Shown here in pieces: positions 6,690 to 14,350 of a stretch of DNA of 41,921 bases; position 1 is the stretch's first letter, and every line of letters begins with the position of its first letter. Source of the DNA: Campylobacter showae CSUNSWCD (GTDB taxonomy: Bacteria > Campylobacterota > Campylobacteria > Campylobacterales > Campylobacteraceae); assembly GCF_000313615.1 (NCBI RefSeq), contig NZ_AMZQ01000021.1, forward strand, positions 1-41,921. Reading direction: 5' to 3'. The position numbers and the translations under genes were made by a program. The notes under the pieces were generated by a model. The model was not told the DNA's origin and searched no databases. It saw only the letters and a list, made by a program, of their open reading frames with translations.

Positions 6690-6999
6690 TTTTAATTTCC
6701 TCTTTGAATTCTTGTAAATATTTTGGCTCAAAGCCGTTTTCAGCCATTACCAGCTCAATAAAAGCAATATGGGCTAGCATATCGTGGGTGGTTAGCTTTT
6801 TGTAGCTAAAAGGCTTGCCGCCTTTTTCTCGTGGGTAGTCGAAGTCTAGCACTTTTAAAAGCTGTTTTAGCGTGTCGTGTGTAAGGTAAAAAGGGCGCAG
6901 GGCTAGCTTATGCTCGCGTATTTGCAAATACCTAAGCGCGCCCAGCTCCCGCAAAACTACACCGTGCATAAAGCGGTTAAACTGCGAGCTGATGATCAC
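6682..6999 (-). CDS. Hypothetical protein in recombination operon
   Basis: 105 residues, basic, soluble, no recognised domain. It overlaps ssb by eight bases and the YqaJ gene by four, so it is tightly embedded in the recombination cluster and probably assists that process. Confidence 0.6.
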   Translation of the reverse strand: MIISSQFNRFMHGVVLRELGALRYLQIREHKLALRPFYLTHDTLKQLLKVLDFDYPREKGGKPFSYKKLTTHDMLAHIAFIELVMAENGFEPKYLQEFKEEIKNV

Positions 7000-7826
7000 G
7001 ACACTAACACTCTCCAGCTAACTGACCCCGCTTTTAGATACTCGCTAGGTATTACCGCGCCCGTATGCTCGCAAAACGCTTTGTAGTTGTAGCTTTCTTT
7101 GTATTCGGTCTTGCTAATGGTTAGCCCGTATACCTTCATTTCCACGCCCGCAGCTTTTGCTATCGCTCTATCTTTTAGAGCTTGTAGCTCGCCCTCGATT
7201 TGCTTTTTGCGCTCGGTTAGCTCGGCGATATTCTCGCTTAGGCTTAGCCACTCCTCGTCGGGGGCGGCGTCTTTATACGTTTTTTCAAACTCGTTCCACG
7301 CCTTGGTTAGCTTTTTAATAGCTTTTTCGTCGCGCTCAACTTCTACGTATTCGCATTGCACTTCAAAATTTTCATCTATGTAACCGACGGCAAAAATACA
7401 CTTTTTAGCTTCGCTCACGTAGAATTGGTGCTGTATCTGCCAAAAGTATTTTTCGCTAGGCTTGCCGTTTTTGCGTAGATACTCCAGCTCGGTATCGCTA
7501 AATTTTATCTCGCAAAACGTGTCCGTAACTATGTCATACCCGTCAAGACTAGCCGAAAATCTAGGGTCGGTGTCGCTTTGCATTACGACGGGCGAGAGGT
7601 CTAAATTTAGCTTTTCGTTCAGTATATCTCTGATTTTTGGCTCGTATTCTTGCCCGCGCCTCATAGCGTCATTTTGAAAAACTTGCTTGCCTTGATACTT
7701 GATTTGCGCTAGTTGGTAGGGCTTGTTAAAGCCCACGCCCATAACGTCGCCCGCCTCGCTAGCGTTGAATTTGCCTTTGCGGTATTCTAGCCACTCGGGG
7801 GTATTTTGAGTTAGTGTTATTGTCAT
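6996..7826 (-). CDS. YqaJ-family viral exonuclease/recombinase
   Basis: 276 residues. The N-terminal TPEWLEYRKGKFNASEAGDV motif, the RRGQEYEP segment, the PD-(D/E)XK core (ASLDGYDIV then CEIKFSD) and the WQIQHQFYVS helix are diagnostic of YqaJ, the lambda-exonuclease-like family that resects DNA for the annealing partner. A coiled region follows (ELTERKKQIEGELQALKD). AAAGGATAGGCG precedes the ATG. The ERF annealing protein lies just upstream. Confidence 0.93.
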   Translation of the reverse strand: MTITLTQNTPEWLEYRKGKFNASEAGDVMGVGFNKPYQLAQIKYQGKQVFQNDAMRRGQEYEPKIRDILNEKLNLDLSPVVMQSDTDPRFSASLDGYDIVTDTFCEIKFSDTELEYLRKNGKPSEKYFWQIQHQFYVSEAKKCIFAVGYIDENFEVQCEYVEVERDEKAIKKLTKAWNEFEKTYKDAAPDEEWLSLSENIAELTERKKQIEGELQALKDRAIAKAAGVEMKVYGLTISKTEYKESYNYKAFCEHTGAVIPSEYLKAGSVSWRVLVS

Positions 7827-7836
7827 CGCCTATCCT

Positions 7837-8457
7837 TTACGCGCTTTGTTGAGCTTGTATTTGCTCAAGCTTTTTAAGTAGTTGCCCGCGCACTTTTTCA
7901 TACGGTAGATTTGCGAAGGCTTTAACCTTATACGCCGCTACTATTGCGTCAGGGTTGGTGTTTGTTATTTCGCACAAATGCACTAGGTCGTTTAGCTGAT
8001 CGGCGTTTAAAAACGTCGGCTGTTTTTGCGGCTGCTTGTTCTGCCTTGGCTCGTCGTCGTGAGTATTTGTAGCGTCTGCGTCTTTTGTGTCGTCGATAGC
8101 AAAAAGCCCGTTTAAGGCGTATTTGCGCGCATAGCTCGACGTGCTACCCGTGATCTGCGCCCTATCCAATATTTCTCCGCCATATTTGTTTAGTTTTACC
8201 TCAGTTTCCCTAGCGTATGCGCTCGCGTTTATTTCGCCCTCTTTGCCTCGTAGCGTCGCCGTAGCCTTGACGTAAAAGCGATCCCCCACTAGCATTATCT
8301 CGTCGCTTATCGTAAGGGCGACGCCATATTTTTCTAGTAGAGGCTTAACGGCTTCTAAAATATCCTCGCAGGAGCGATAAGAGTATCCACCCGCCTTATT
8401 TGTCTGCGTCTTTGGGGCTTTTAGCTCACATTGTATTTTACTTAGCGTTTCTATCAT
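7837..8457 (-). CDS. erf: ERF-superfamily ssDNA annealing protein
   Basis: 206 residues. The ERF domain covers about 1-135: YSYRSCEDILEAVKPLLEKY, then the signature AQITGSTSSYARKYALNGLF and acidic DDTKDAD. An acidic/Gln-rich linker and a helical C-terminal tail follow. ERF proteins anneal complementary single strands in phage recombination; here it pairs with the YqaJ exonuclease and SSB. It overlaps a 39-residue gene upstream by three bases. Confidence 0.93.
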   Translation of the reverse strand: MIETLSKIQCELKAPKTQTNKAGGYSYRSCEDILEAVKPLLEKYGVALTISDEIMLVGDRFYVKATATLRGKEGEINASAYARETEVKLNKYGGEILDRAQITGSTSSYARKYALNGLFAIDDTKDADATNTHDDEPRQNKQPQKQPTFLNADQLNDLVHLCEITNTNPDAIVAAYKVKAFANLPYEKVRGQLLKKLEQIQAQQSA

Positions 8458-8573
8458 CTCTGCCCCCTAAACGATTTTACAAAGGCGACAAAATCGCCGG
8501 CCGTTAAATGCTTGTCTGTTTCGTTGCCCCTCTTAAATAGAAAGGCATAAAATTTAAATTCTTTGATACTCAT
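8454..8573 (-). CDS. Small basic protein upstream of ERF (39 aa)
   Basis: A 39-residue ORF starting MSIKEFKFYAFLFKRG. AAAGGATAGCAA precedes the ATG and the stop overlaps the ERF start (ATGA), which argues for real translation. It is basic, with no recognised family. Confidence 0.6.
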   Translation of the reverse strand: MSIKEFKFYAFLFKRGNETDKHLTAGDFVAFVKSFRGQR

Positions 8574-8583
8574 TTGCTATCCT

Positions 8584-8805
8584 TTAAAATTTCAATTCCG
8601 CTTCGATTTGGTCGTTTATCTCGTACGCCAGATCGTCAAAGCTGATTAACTCCTCGTATTCGCTTGCCAGCTTATCAAGATGATCTCTAGCTATGGCGAT
8701 TATGTCCGCCGCCTTATCGCGAAACTCGTTAAATCTCGCGTCCCTTACCGCTTGCGCCTGCTCGTATTTCATAAGGTCGTAATCGACCGAGTCCATCGCG
8801 CTCAT
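8584..8805 (-). CDS. Small acidic helical protein
   Basis: 73 residues, strongly helical and acidic, without a recognised domain. GAAAGGATAAAAA precedes the ATG. It lies between the coiled-coil regulator and the small gene before ERF in the same operon. Confidence 0.6.
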   Translation of the reverse strand: MSAMDSVDYDLMKYEQAQAVRDARFNEFRDKAADIIAIARDHLDKLASEYEELISFDDLAYEINDQIEAELKF

Positions 8806-8808
8806 TTT

Positions 8809-9573
8809 TTATCCTTTCAAAATCTGATTTTGTTCTATAAAAAAGCGGTCGTTGTCGTTTGCATACGCCATAACCGCGCCTATCTCGCTATACACGCCGT
8901 CCATTTGATACTGGATTTTGTTTAGTAGCCTTACTATCTCGCTATCTTTGATGTTTTGCTTTTGCTTAAGTTCTTGCGTGCGTTTAAAGTAAAAATCCCG
9001 CTCGGCTTTGGCATTGTGTAGCTGGGCCCGCAAGTTTTCCTCTCTATCCTCGTAGCGCTCTATAACCTCCGCGTCGTAAATCTTGCCGCGTTTGGCTAGT
9101 TCGGTTTTTAAACTAGCGATAAGTGCGTTATGCTTTGCTAGCTGCCCTAAATAGCCGTTGATTTGATCGCCGTGGCGTTTAGCTTCAAATTTAGCGTAGG
9201 CTTCAAGGTCTGCATATTTATGAGATAGCTCGACGTTGCGGGCTTTTGTTTCTTTTGCTTGCGCCAATTCGCTAAGTATGGTTTTTTCTAGCTCTTGCTC
9301 CGCCCAAAGCCTGAAGTTTTTGGCCTCTTTTGAGCGGATAAACATACCTAGCTTGATGATGCCGCGAAGCGTCCATTTGATGACGGGGCGATTGCGGTCG
9401 TTTTTGACTACGACGAAGTGAATACCCTCGATTATCTCGTCGGCGTGTTCGCGCTTATGGACTTTGATGTTGGTTGTAGAAACGCCGTAACGCTCTGCAA
9501 CATATTCAGTAGTAAAGGTTTGGAAATTTAGAATTTCAACTTGCGTTGGCTCTGTTTGAAATAATGACTGCAT
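8809..9573 (-). CDS. Antirepressor-like DNA-binding protein with long coiled coil
   Basis: 254 residues. The N-terminal part (TTEYVAERYGVSTTNIKVHK, then IIKLGMFIRSKEAKNFRLW) resembles ORF6N/KilA-type phage regulatory domains. Residues about 100-225 are a long charged coiled coil. AAGGGGATTAA precedes the ATG. It is the first gene after the consensus promoter at 9617-9645, so it can be expressed apart from the main leader. A regulatory role in the lytic switch is inferred. Confidence 0.65.
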   Translation of the reverse strand: MQSLFQTEPTQVEILNFQTFTTEYVAERYGVSTTNIKVHKREHADEIIEGIHFVVVKNDRNRPVIKWTLRGIIKLGMFIRSKEAKNFRLWAEQELEKTILSELAQAKETKARNVELSHKYADLEAYAKFEAKRHGDQINGYLGQLAKHNALIASLKTELAKRGKIYDAEVIERYEDREENLRAQLHNAKAERDFYFKRTQELKQKQNIKDSEIVRLLNKIQYQMDGVYSEIGAVMAYANDNDRFFIEQNQILKG

Positions 9574-9616
9574 TTAATCCCCTTTGTTTGGATTTAAAAT
9601 ATTTATGCGGGAATTA

Positions 9617-9645
9617 TATCAGGTTATAAAACAGAAGTCAAGAGT
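9617..9645 (-). promoter_or_regulatory. Consensus sigma-70 promoter, twin of the one at 4296
   Basis: On the - strand TTGACT and TATAAT are again 17 bases apart. The + strand block AAGTCAAGAGTTTTTA around the -35 is identical to that at the 4296-4324 promoter. GAATTAAAA recurs further upstream (about 9655 and 9687), a candidate operator pair. It drives the coiled-coil regulator gene. Confidence 0.7.
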
Positions 9646-9700
9646 TTTTATTGTGAATTAAAACAAGAAATGCAAAAAAATGTTTTGAATTAAAATTTTT

Positions 9701-9723
9701 AATGGTAAGGATTTCTTACCATT
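9701..9723 (-). terminator. Hairpin terminator at end of HTH copy B
   Basis: AATGGTAAG/CTTACCATT is a perfect 9-bp stem with a 5-base loop. On the - strand it is followed by AAAAATTTT. The stop codon of the HTH gene lies inside the stem. Confidence 0.65.
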
Positions 9724-9958
9724 AAACAATCATCGATTTTAGAGCATTTTGTAGGATTTTGTAATTTTCAAGCTCTTTTTCAAGCTCGTAAATTTTTAAG
9801 ACCATTTCACACGCCCTTTCGACTTGTGGAGTTATTTTGCCAAGCGATAGCGCAGATCGCAGTCCGCCCTCACTCATCCCTATCCTCTCCGCCAACTCCC
9901 TTTGCGTGATGTTTAGTTCTTTGCATACACGCTTTACGATATTATCATCTGCGGTCAT
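9722..9958 (-). CDS. Small HTH regulator, copy B
   Basis: 78 residues, same length as copy A at 4405. The shared N-terminus NIVKRVCKEL is followed by an HTH (ITQRELAERIGMSEGGLRSA) and a C-terminal helix ending NALKSMIV (A: TALKTLLD). It overlaps the upstream membrane-protein gene by four bases. The recognition helices differ between A and B, so they probably bind different operators. Confidence 0.75.
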   Translation of the reverse strand: MTADDNIVKRVCKELNITQRELAERIGMSEGGLRSALSLGKITPQVERACEMVLKIYELEKELENYKILQNALKSMIV

Positions 9959-10863
9959 TGTTCACTCCCTATCAGATCCAAAATAATCACTTCTTTTATT
10001 TTGTTATATTCCTTGACGGTTCTTATTTTGAGTTTTATACTTTCTCCGTTTTCGATAGCAGTGGCTAATCTAATGCGAGCTTCAGCGCTTATTAGATTTG
10101 CGCTTACCCATTTGATACCGTTTATATCAATCTTAAATTTCCTATCGCCGTTACTAGTCTTTTCATATCCCAAAATAGAAAAATCATCTATTTTATCAAA
10201 AGTAGCCGTGGTATCTATGAGTTCTTTGAATTCATAATTTTTAACTTTTTGATAAGTTATAGGCTCGCTTTCGTTGTTAAACGTCGCTGTTTCGTTTTCT
10301 TGTAGGGCAGAGGCTATTTTTGCCTTTGGTTCATTTATGGCTTTTTGTAAATCTTTATCAGCTTTTAAACTTGCGATAATGCGTCTATTTTCACTTTCTG
10401 CGCTTATTTTTGCTAAATTTTCATTATGTGTAAGATACTCGCTATAAGAATAGCCGCCCAATATCATCAATGCTACCGATACTATTATAATAACTTTTGC
10501 AATATCGCTCATGCCTTTTATGCCCTCCAATAATACCTTAATCATATTTTCAAGGTCTATTTTTAAACAACCTCGTTCTAATTTAAAAGTTAGAAGTTGT
10601 GTTTTATCAATACCCGTAATTCCGTAGTTTTTCTCTAAAATAGAAACTATCTTATAAAAGTTGTCTTGATAAGATAAGACCATTTTTGCAATATCTGCAT
10701 CTATGTAGCCATCGTCATAATCATTAAACCTGCCACCTTCAAGCTTGATACTATGTGTTATTTGCCCGATCTGGCTTATGATTACATTTTCTCCGTTAGC
10801 TAGTTTTTCCTGTAATAAACGTAAATCATTCAACGTATTGATTGAAAAATGCCCATCATTCAT
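9955..10863 (-). CDS. Single-span membrane protein of unknown function
   Basis: 302 residues. There is one transmembrane segment at about 122-143 (VIIIVSVALMILGGYSY); the N-terminal 120 residues and the C-terminal 155 residues are soluble domains on opposite sides or a looped arrangement. AAAGGATAATA precedes the ATG. It is coupled to HTH copy B by a four-base overlap. A prophage membrane protein with its own regulator could be a superinfection-exclusion factor, but nothing in the sequence proves this. Confidence 0.65.
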   Translation of the reverse strand: MNDGHFSINTLNDLRLLQEKLANGENVIISQIGQITHSIKLEGGRFNDYDDGYIDADIAKMVLSYQDNFYKIVSILEKNYGITGIDKTQLLTFKLERGCLKIDLENMIKVLLEGIKGMSDIAKVIIIVSVALMILGGYSYSEYLTHNENLAKISAESENRRIIASLKADKDLQKAINEPKAKIASALQENETATFNNESEPITYQKVKNYEFKELIDTTATFDKIDDFSILGYEKTSNGDRKFKIDINGIKWVSANLISAEARIRLATAIENGESIKLKIRTVKEYNKIKEVIILDLIGSEQ

Positions 10864-10908
10864 TATTATCCTTTTTGCTTACGAATTTTGTCTTGATTAT
10901 ACAAAAAC

Positions 10909-11151
10909 CTAGCTAACTTTGCCGTAAAATTTAACGGCTTCGACTATCTTTTTCGCCGTCTGCTCGTCTGTGCCGTAGATCACGTCTCGCAGTTCGTTTC
11001 CGTTTAGCGTATTTAAAAATAGCCCCAGCCCTACGAGGTCGGCGGTATCGAGCCTAACGTCTCGCAGCTCTTTTAATATCTGCCCTAAGTTGCAGCGCTC
11101 TAATAAATCCGCCAATTCCACATCGGCTACGGCGTCTATGCTTATTCTCAT
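10909..11151 (-). CDS. Small acidic hypothetical protein
   Basis: 80 residues, acidic, helical (LADLLERCNLGQILKEL). AAAGGATAAAGA precedes the ATG. No recognised family; it belongs to the leftward early operon. Confidence 0.6.
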   Translation of the reverse strand: MRISIDAVADVELADLLERCNLGQILKELRDVRLDTADLVGLGLFLNTLNGNELRDVIYGTDEQTAKKIVEAVKFYGKVS

Positions 11152-11154
11152 TCT

Positions 11155-11259
11155 TTATCCTTTCAAATTTAAAAACCTGATATTTTTGATTAGCCGTTTT
11201 GAGTTGTTTCCTTTTTGGAAATAACTCGCTAGCCGCCTAAATAACCTAAATAGCCGCAC
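11155..11259 (-). CDS. Possible 34-aa basic peptide
   Basis: A GTG-started ORF, MRLFRLFRRLASYFQKG..., strongly basic. AGAAAGGATAAAGCC precedes the GTG, the same ribosome-site style as its neighbours, and it ends three bases before the next ATG. The start codon and the length keep confidence low. Confidence 0.4.
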   Translation of the reverse strand: MRLFRLFRRLASYFQKGNNSKRLIKNIRFLNLKG

Positions 11260-11306
11260 GGCTTTATCCTTTCTAGGGCTAGAGATGACTAGCCCGCCAC
11301 TGAAGT

Positions 11307-11936
11307 TTAAGCCCATAAGACGCGGGCAATTTCTAATTTTTGCGTTAGGTCTTTAACCGCCTTTGTCGCGTAAGTCAAACTGTAACTATGCTCGCGTCTT
11401 ATAGTGCCGTCCTTTAGCCCTTTTTGGTGCGCTTTGGCTTTTTCTAGCTGTGCCGCGAAATATTCTAGGCTTTGCGGCATTGATAGGTTAATCTCCTCCG
11501 CCTTAGCCTCCCAATACTCGGCTTTACGCGCTTTTTCGTCGGCGATTTCTCGCTCTTTTACACTGTTTCCCATCCTATTCCAGTTGCGCTCGATTAGCGC
11601 CCTGTGTCTGTGCTCGCTGTGGTGTCCGACCTTTATCGGCTCGGCGAGTTTTAGAAATTCCGCACCCTCTTTGCTTTTTTGATACCACTCAAAGCTCTTT
11701 TTTGCGTGCAACGCCTGCGAATTTCTGTATTTATCGGCTTTTTTCGCCGCGTAGTTCCCCTCTAGCCTTACAATGGAATAATAAAACTTACCATTTCCTT
11801 CTGCTATTAGGTTATAGACCTCGCACTCAACCTCTTTACCGTATTGTGTTTCAAGGGTGATAACTTCGCCTTTGTCGTGCTTTTCGTCGCACTCGGCGAC
11901 CCATACGTTAGGGCAGTATTTTTTAAATTTGTTCAT
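11307..11936 (-). CDS. DUF3560 family protein
   Basis: 209 residues. The motif EPIKVGHHSEHRHRALIERN followed by WNRMGNSVKE is the signature of DUF3560, a phage/plasmid family with unproved function, often encoded with DNA-modification or replication genes. A helical region follows. It is the first gene of the leftward early operon; AAAAGGAGAAAAG precedes the ATG and a long structured leader precedes that. Confidence 0.85.
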   Translation of the reverse strand: MNKFKKYCPNVWVAECDEKHDKGEVITLETQYGKEVECEVYNLIAEGNGKFYYSIVRLEGNYAAKKADKYRNSQALHAKKSFEWYQKSKEGAEFLKLAEPIKVGHHSEHRHRALIERNWNRMGNSVKEREIADEKARKAEYWEAKAEEINLSMPQSLEYFAAQLEKAKAHQKGLKDGTIRREHSYSLTYATKAVKDLTQKLEIARVLWA

Positions 11937-11966
11937 CTTTTCTCCTTTTGGTTTTTGTATCCTAAA

Positions 11967-12043
11967 GCAAGCCCCGCGAGTTGTGTTAAACCAAATTTTT
12001 ACCTTAAGGAGATTAAATGCTTGCGTGAGTTTGCGGGACTTGC
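11967..12043 (-). repeat. Long-range stem in the early leader
   Basis: On the - strand the segment at 12033-12043 (GCAAGTCCCGC) pairs along all 11 bases with that at 11967-11977 (GCGGGGCTTGC), with one G-U pair. It closes a 55-base loop just before the DUF3560 ribosome site. There is no U-run, so it could be an attenuator, a translation control element or a processing site. Confidence 0.4.
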
Positions 12044-12052
12044 GTTAAGATA

Positions 12053-12139
12053 CGGTGGCGGACGGCAGGAGTCGAACCTGCATTCCAAAAGCTCGTTTTC
12101 CGGACGTCCAAGAGTTTTCCGATTAGCATACGTCCGCCA
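12053..12139 (-). ncRNA. tRNA-like element in the early leader
   Basis: On the - strand an 8-bp perfect stem (GGCGGACG at 12131-12138 with CGTCCGCC at 12057-12064) sits directly on a canonical T-arm (GCAGG-TTCGACT-CCTGC, 12065-12081), with discriminator A and then CCG in place of CCA. The total of about 86 bases fits a long-variable-arm tRNA, and 8+5 stacked pairs recall selenocysteine tRNA. However, the 49-base middle has no convincing D-arm or anticodon arm and no UCA. I therefore call it tRNA-like: an aberrant tRNA, a degenerate tRNA or a mimic. Confidence 0.45.
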
Positions 12140-12300
12140 TATAAAATTGCGTGGATTTTTCAAGCTCTGAATATGCCGTAAAGGCAAAACACGCGCGATC
12201 AGGGCTGGTCTGGCTAGGGCAATATCGCTTCCCTAGTGCGCTAACCCGTAGCTTTAGGTTACGTAACCTCGGCGTGGGTCGCCTTGTCCATTTGGATAAG
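12140..12300 (-). ncRNA. Structured leader RNA of the leftward early operon
   Basis: There is no gene in this stretch. It is rich in perfect inverted repeats: CTAGGG/CCCTAG (12214-12219, 12231-12236), AGGTTACGTAACCT (12256-12269) and GGCG/CGCC (12271-12274, 12280-12283). It is more GC-rich than other spacers here. Its place between the operators and the first early gene fits an untranslated leader with an antitermination, attenuation or stability role. No known RNA family is recognised. Confidence 0.4.
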
Positions 12301-12305
12301 TGAAT

Positions 12306-12356
12306 ATTACCAAAGATAATATAAGAGTAAGCTTAAAATTTATTATCAATAGTAAT
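12306..12356. promoter_or_regulatory. Left operator region (two repressor sites)
   Basis: ATTACCAAAGATAAT (12306-12320) and ATTATCAATAGTAAT (12342-12356) each differ by one or two bases from the sites beside the repressor gene (16760-16774 and 16796-16810). The spacer carries AT-rich -10-like sequence (TATATT on the - strand). A rightward -10 TATAAT is at 12368-12373. The repressor can thus control the leftward early operon and perhaps the gene at 12407. Confidence 0.75.
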
Positions 12357-12406
12357 ATTTTCTGAGATATAATTCTTTAGAAACTTTTTATTAAAAAGGA
12401 GTAACG

Positions 12407-12631
12407 ATGGCGAGGAAAATACTGTTTGCTATACTAGCAGTTTGTTTGCTGGGGCCTATGGGCTCTTTTGCTTACGGCAAGAGCGTGAGCGGCTACCATA
12501 AAAGAAACGGCGCTTACGTAAAATCCTATCACAGGACGAGCAAAGATCGCACGCAGAGAAATAATTGGTCGTCGAAAGGCAATGTAAACCCATATACGGG
12601 TAAAAAAGGCACAAAAAGGCCTAAGTGGTAA
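12407..12631 (+). CDS. Small exported basic protein
   Basis: 74 residues. Residues 1-22 form a signal peptide (MARKILFAILAVCLLG...). The mature part is short and basic, ending VNPYTGKKGTKRPKW, a tail seen in small exported proteins with G-x-x-NPYTG repeats. AAAAGGAGTAACG precedes the ATG and TATAAT is at 12368. Its position between the two operator regions suggests expression in the lysogen. Confidence 0.7.
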   Translation: MARKILFAILAVCLLGPMGSFAYGKSVSGYHKRNGAYVKSYHRTSKDRTQRNNWSSKGNVNPYTGKKGTKRPKW

Positions 12632-12640
12632 AGGCAAAAA

Positions 12641-13156
12641 ATGGCTAAAAATAAAGTTATTGCGGGAGCTTATGAGGGTTGGGACGTAGTTAGGAGTTTT
12701 GGGATAGTAACTTTTCATACAATGAAAGAGGGCGGGATGTTCCTCGGGAAAACAGTATATTTAGACGGAAACATAACGCACTACGAAATACTTGACGAAA
12801 ATAGTACCAAATCTGCATCAAGCGCCATAATCAGGGGCGGGCTGGGTGCTGTTTTATTAGGACCAATAGGGCTACTTGCTGGATTTAGTGCAAAGAATAA
12901 TAAGGTTAAATTAATAGCCTTAAAATTCAAAGACGGACAAGAATGCGTGGTAGATGTTGACGACAAGATTTTTCAAATCATCTTAAAATATTGCCACAAT
13001 GCAAAATCAAGCTTTGACGATATGCCCGTATCACAGCAAATTGAGCAAAAAACATCTGAAGCTGATGAAATAATGAAGTTTAAAGATTTGCTAGATAAGG
13101 GCATTATAACGCAAGAGGAATTTAACGCAAAGAAAAAGGAAATCTTTAAAATTTAG
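12641..13156 (+). CDS. SHOCT-domain protein
   Basis: 171 residues. A C-terminal SHOCT motif (FKDLLDKGIITQEEFNAKKK) at about 142-170 is clear. The middle has a Gly/Ala-rich hydrophobic stretch (ssaiirgglgavllgpiglla, about residues 61-81), which may contact membrane. It lies nine bases after the exported-protein gene and overlaps the nuclease gene tail to tail. SHOCT motifs are oligomerisation-type add-ons; the function is unknown. Confidence 0.75.
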   Translation: MAKNKVIAGAYEGWDVVRSFGIVTFHTMKEGGMFLGKTVYLDGNITHYEILDENSTKSASSAIIRGGLGAVLLGPIGLLAGFSAKNNKVKLIALKFKDGQECVVDVDDKIFQIILKYCHNAKSSFDDMPVSQQIEQKTSEADEIMKFKDLLDKGIITQEEFNAKKKEIFKI

Positions 13157-13590
13157 CGTTTCCTCCACTCCCACGGCGGGATAGGCTCTTTATCTCGCCA
13201 AAGCCCGAGCTTTTGAGATTTCGCATTGCTTTCTTGCGCGGTATATTTCTTTGAAAATTTGCGATACGCCCACGCATAGCCATTTTCTACCATTTGGGCG
13301 TTGATGTCCGCTCCGTTTAGATAGATCGTGCCGATCGTGCGCTTGTATCTATCTTTGCCGTTTTCATCGACTTCTACAACTTCGCCCGCTATCAAATTTG
13401 CCAAAAACTGCTTTGACTTCTTGCCGTAGGGCTGCTTGAGTTCGGGCGCGTCAATGCCGAATAGCCTTACTTTGATTTGTTGTTTATCTTGCAATATCGT
13501 GATCGTGTCACCGTCTGAAATTTTAACGACTTTGGCAGGGTGGGCGAGAAGTGAGAGGGCTGCTAGGACAAGGAATAACATTTGCTTCAT
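13153..13590 (-). CDS. Exported thermonuclease (SNase-like)
   Basis: 145 residues. Signal peptide MKQMLFLVLAALSLLA, then the staphylococcal-nuclease fold: KISDGDTITI, RLFGIDAPE with the catalytic Arg and Glu, and the second catalytic Arg in DRYKRTIG. The C-terminus includes LGLW. It would cleave DNA or RNA outside the cytoplasm. I start at ATG 13590; a GTG five codons earlier would lengthen the signal. It may degrade incoming DNA or scavenge nucleotides; lysogeny cargo. Confidence 0.9.
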   Translation of the reverse strand: MKQMLFLVLAALSLLAHPAKVVKISDGDTITILQDKQQIKVRLFGIDAPELKQPYGKKSKQFLANLIAGEVVEVDENGKDRYKRTIGTIYLNGADINAQMVENGYAWAYRKFSKKYTAQESNAKSQKLGLWRDKEPIPPWEWRKR

Positions 13591-13663
13591 ATTTAAGATT
13601 TCCACTCATTTTAAGCATTATTATAGCAAAAAGCGTATATTATAACACTCGATTGAGGCAAAA

Positions 13664-14350
13664 ATGAACGAAAAAGACATAAAAATACAAGTGATCGACT
13701 GGCTACATAAAAACGAAAAGCACGCAGTTATTGTCCCAGAAGTTACTTTGGGAGACAGCTTTTATGATAGGGTAAGGGCTGATGTTCTTGCGCTCAATGG
13801 CTCAATTTCTATTTATGAAATAAAATCCGAAAAAGATACTCTAGACAGACTTGATAACCAAATAGAAAAATATACAAGATATGCAAACAAAGTATCGGTA
13901 GTTGTTGATAGTAAATTTTTAGGCAAAATGGTTTTACCAGATAGTGTCGGTATATACACGATTAACAACAAAAAGATTGAGGAAATCAAAGAGCCAAAAG
14001 TCCGAGAATTGAGTGTAGATATTTATTTAAAATACTGGTGGGGTATAGAATTTAAAAAAGCATTAAGAGGTATCCCGTATGCCTCAAACCTACATTTAGA
14101 AGCTGCTATGTCTAAATTTAAAGAGCTTTTTACTGATGAAGAGATAAAGAATTTAACTCTTATTAGGTTAAAAGAAAGATATTGCAAAGAAAGCAATATC
14201 ATAAAAGAGCTTATCAAAAACAAAGAATATGATAAGCTTATGCCTAAGAGAGTTTTTGAAAAAGAAACGAAGAATATCAAGGTAACCCCTATTGTTGATA
14301 TGCCAAAAGGCGTTCTAATGGGGTTACCGCATAAAGACTTTTTATTTTAG
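13664..14350 (+). CDS. sce7726-family nuclease-like protein
   Basis: 228 residues. Residues 1-110 have a PD-(D/E)XK-like core: DRVRADVLAL (Asp) and then IYEIKSEKDTLDRLDNQIEK (Glu-x-Lys), the signature of sce7726-family proteins. The C-terminal half is helical and basic. GATTGAGG precedes the ATG, and TATATTATAAC upstream gives a -10. It converges with and overlaps by nine bases the beta-family gene. The two families are named from neighbouring genes in Sorangium or co-occur, so a joint, possibly defensive, role is inferred. Confidence 0.8.
   Translation: MNEKDIKIQVIDWLHKNEKHAVIVPEVTLGDSFYDRVRADVLALNGSISIYEIKSEKDTLDRLDNQIEKYTRYANKVSVVVDSKFLGKMVLPDSVGIYTINNKKIEEIKEPKVRELSVDIYLKYWWGIEFKKALRGIPYASNLHLEAAMSKFKELFTDEEIKNLTLIRLKERYCKESNIIKELIKNKEYDKLMPKRVFEKETKNIKVTPIVDMPKGVLMGLPHKDFLF

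Noticed and set aside
12053-12139. Calling the element a true selenocysteine tRNA
   Set aside because: The 8-bp acceptor fits, but there is no UCA anticodon and no D-arm that pairs.
11844-12170. + strand ORF across the leader and tRNA-like element
   Set aside because: It reads through the structured RNA region and the DUF3560 gene antisense, with no ribosome site or recognisable domain.
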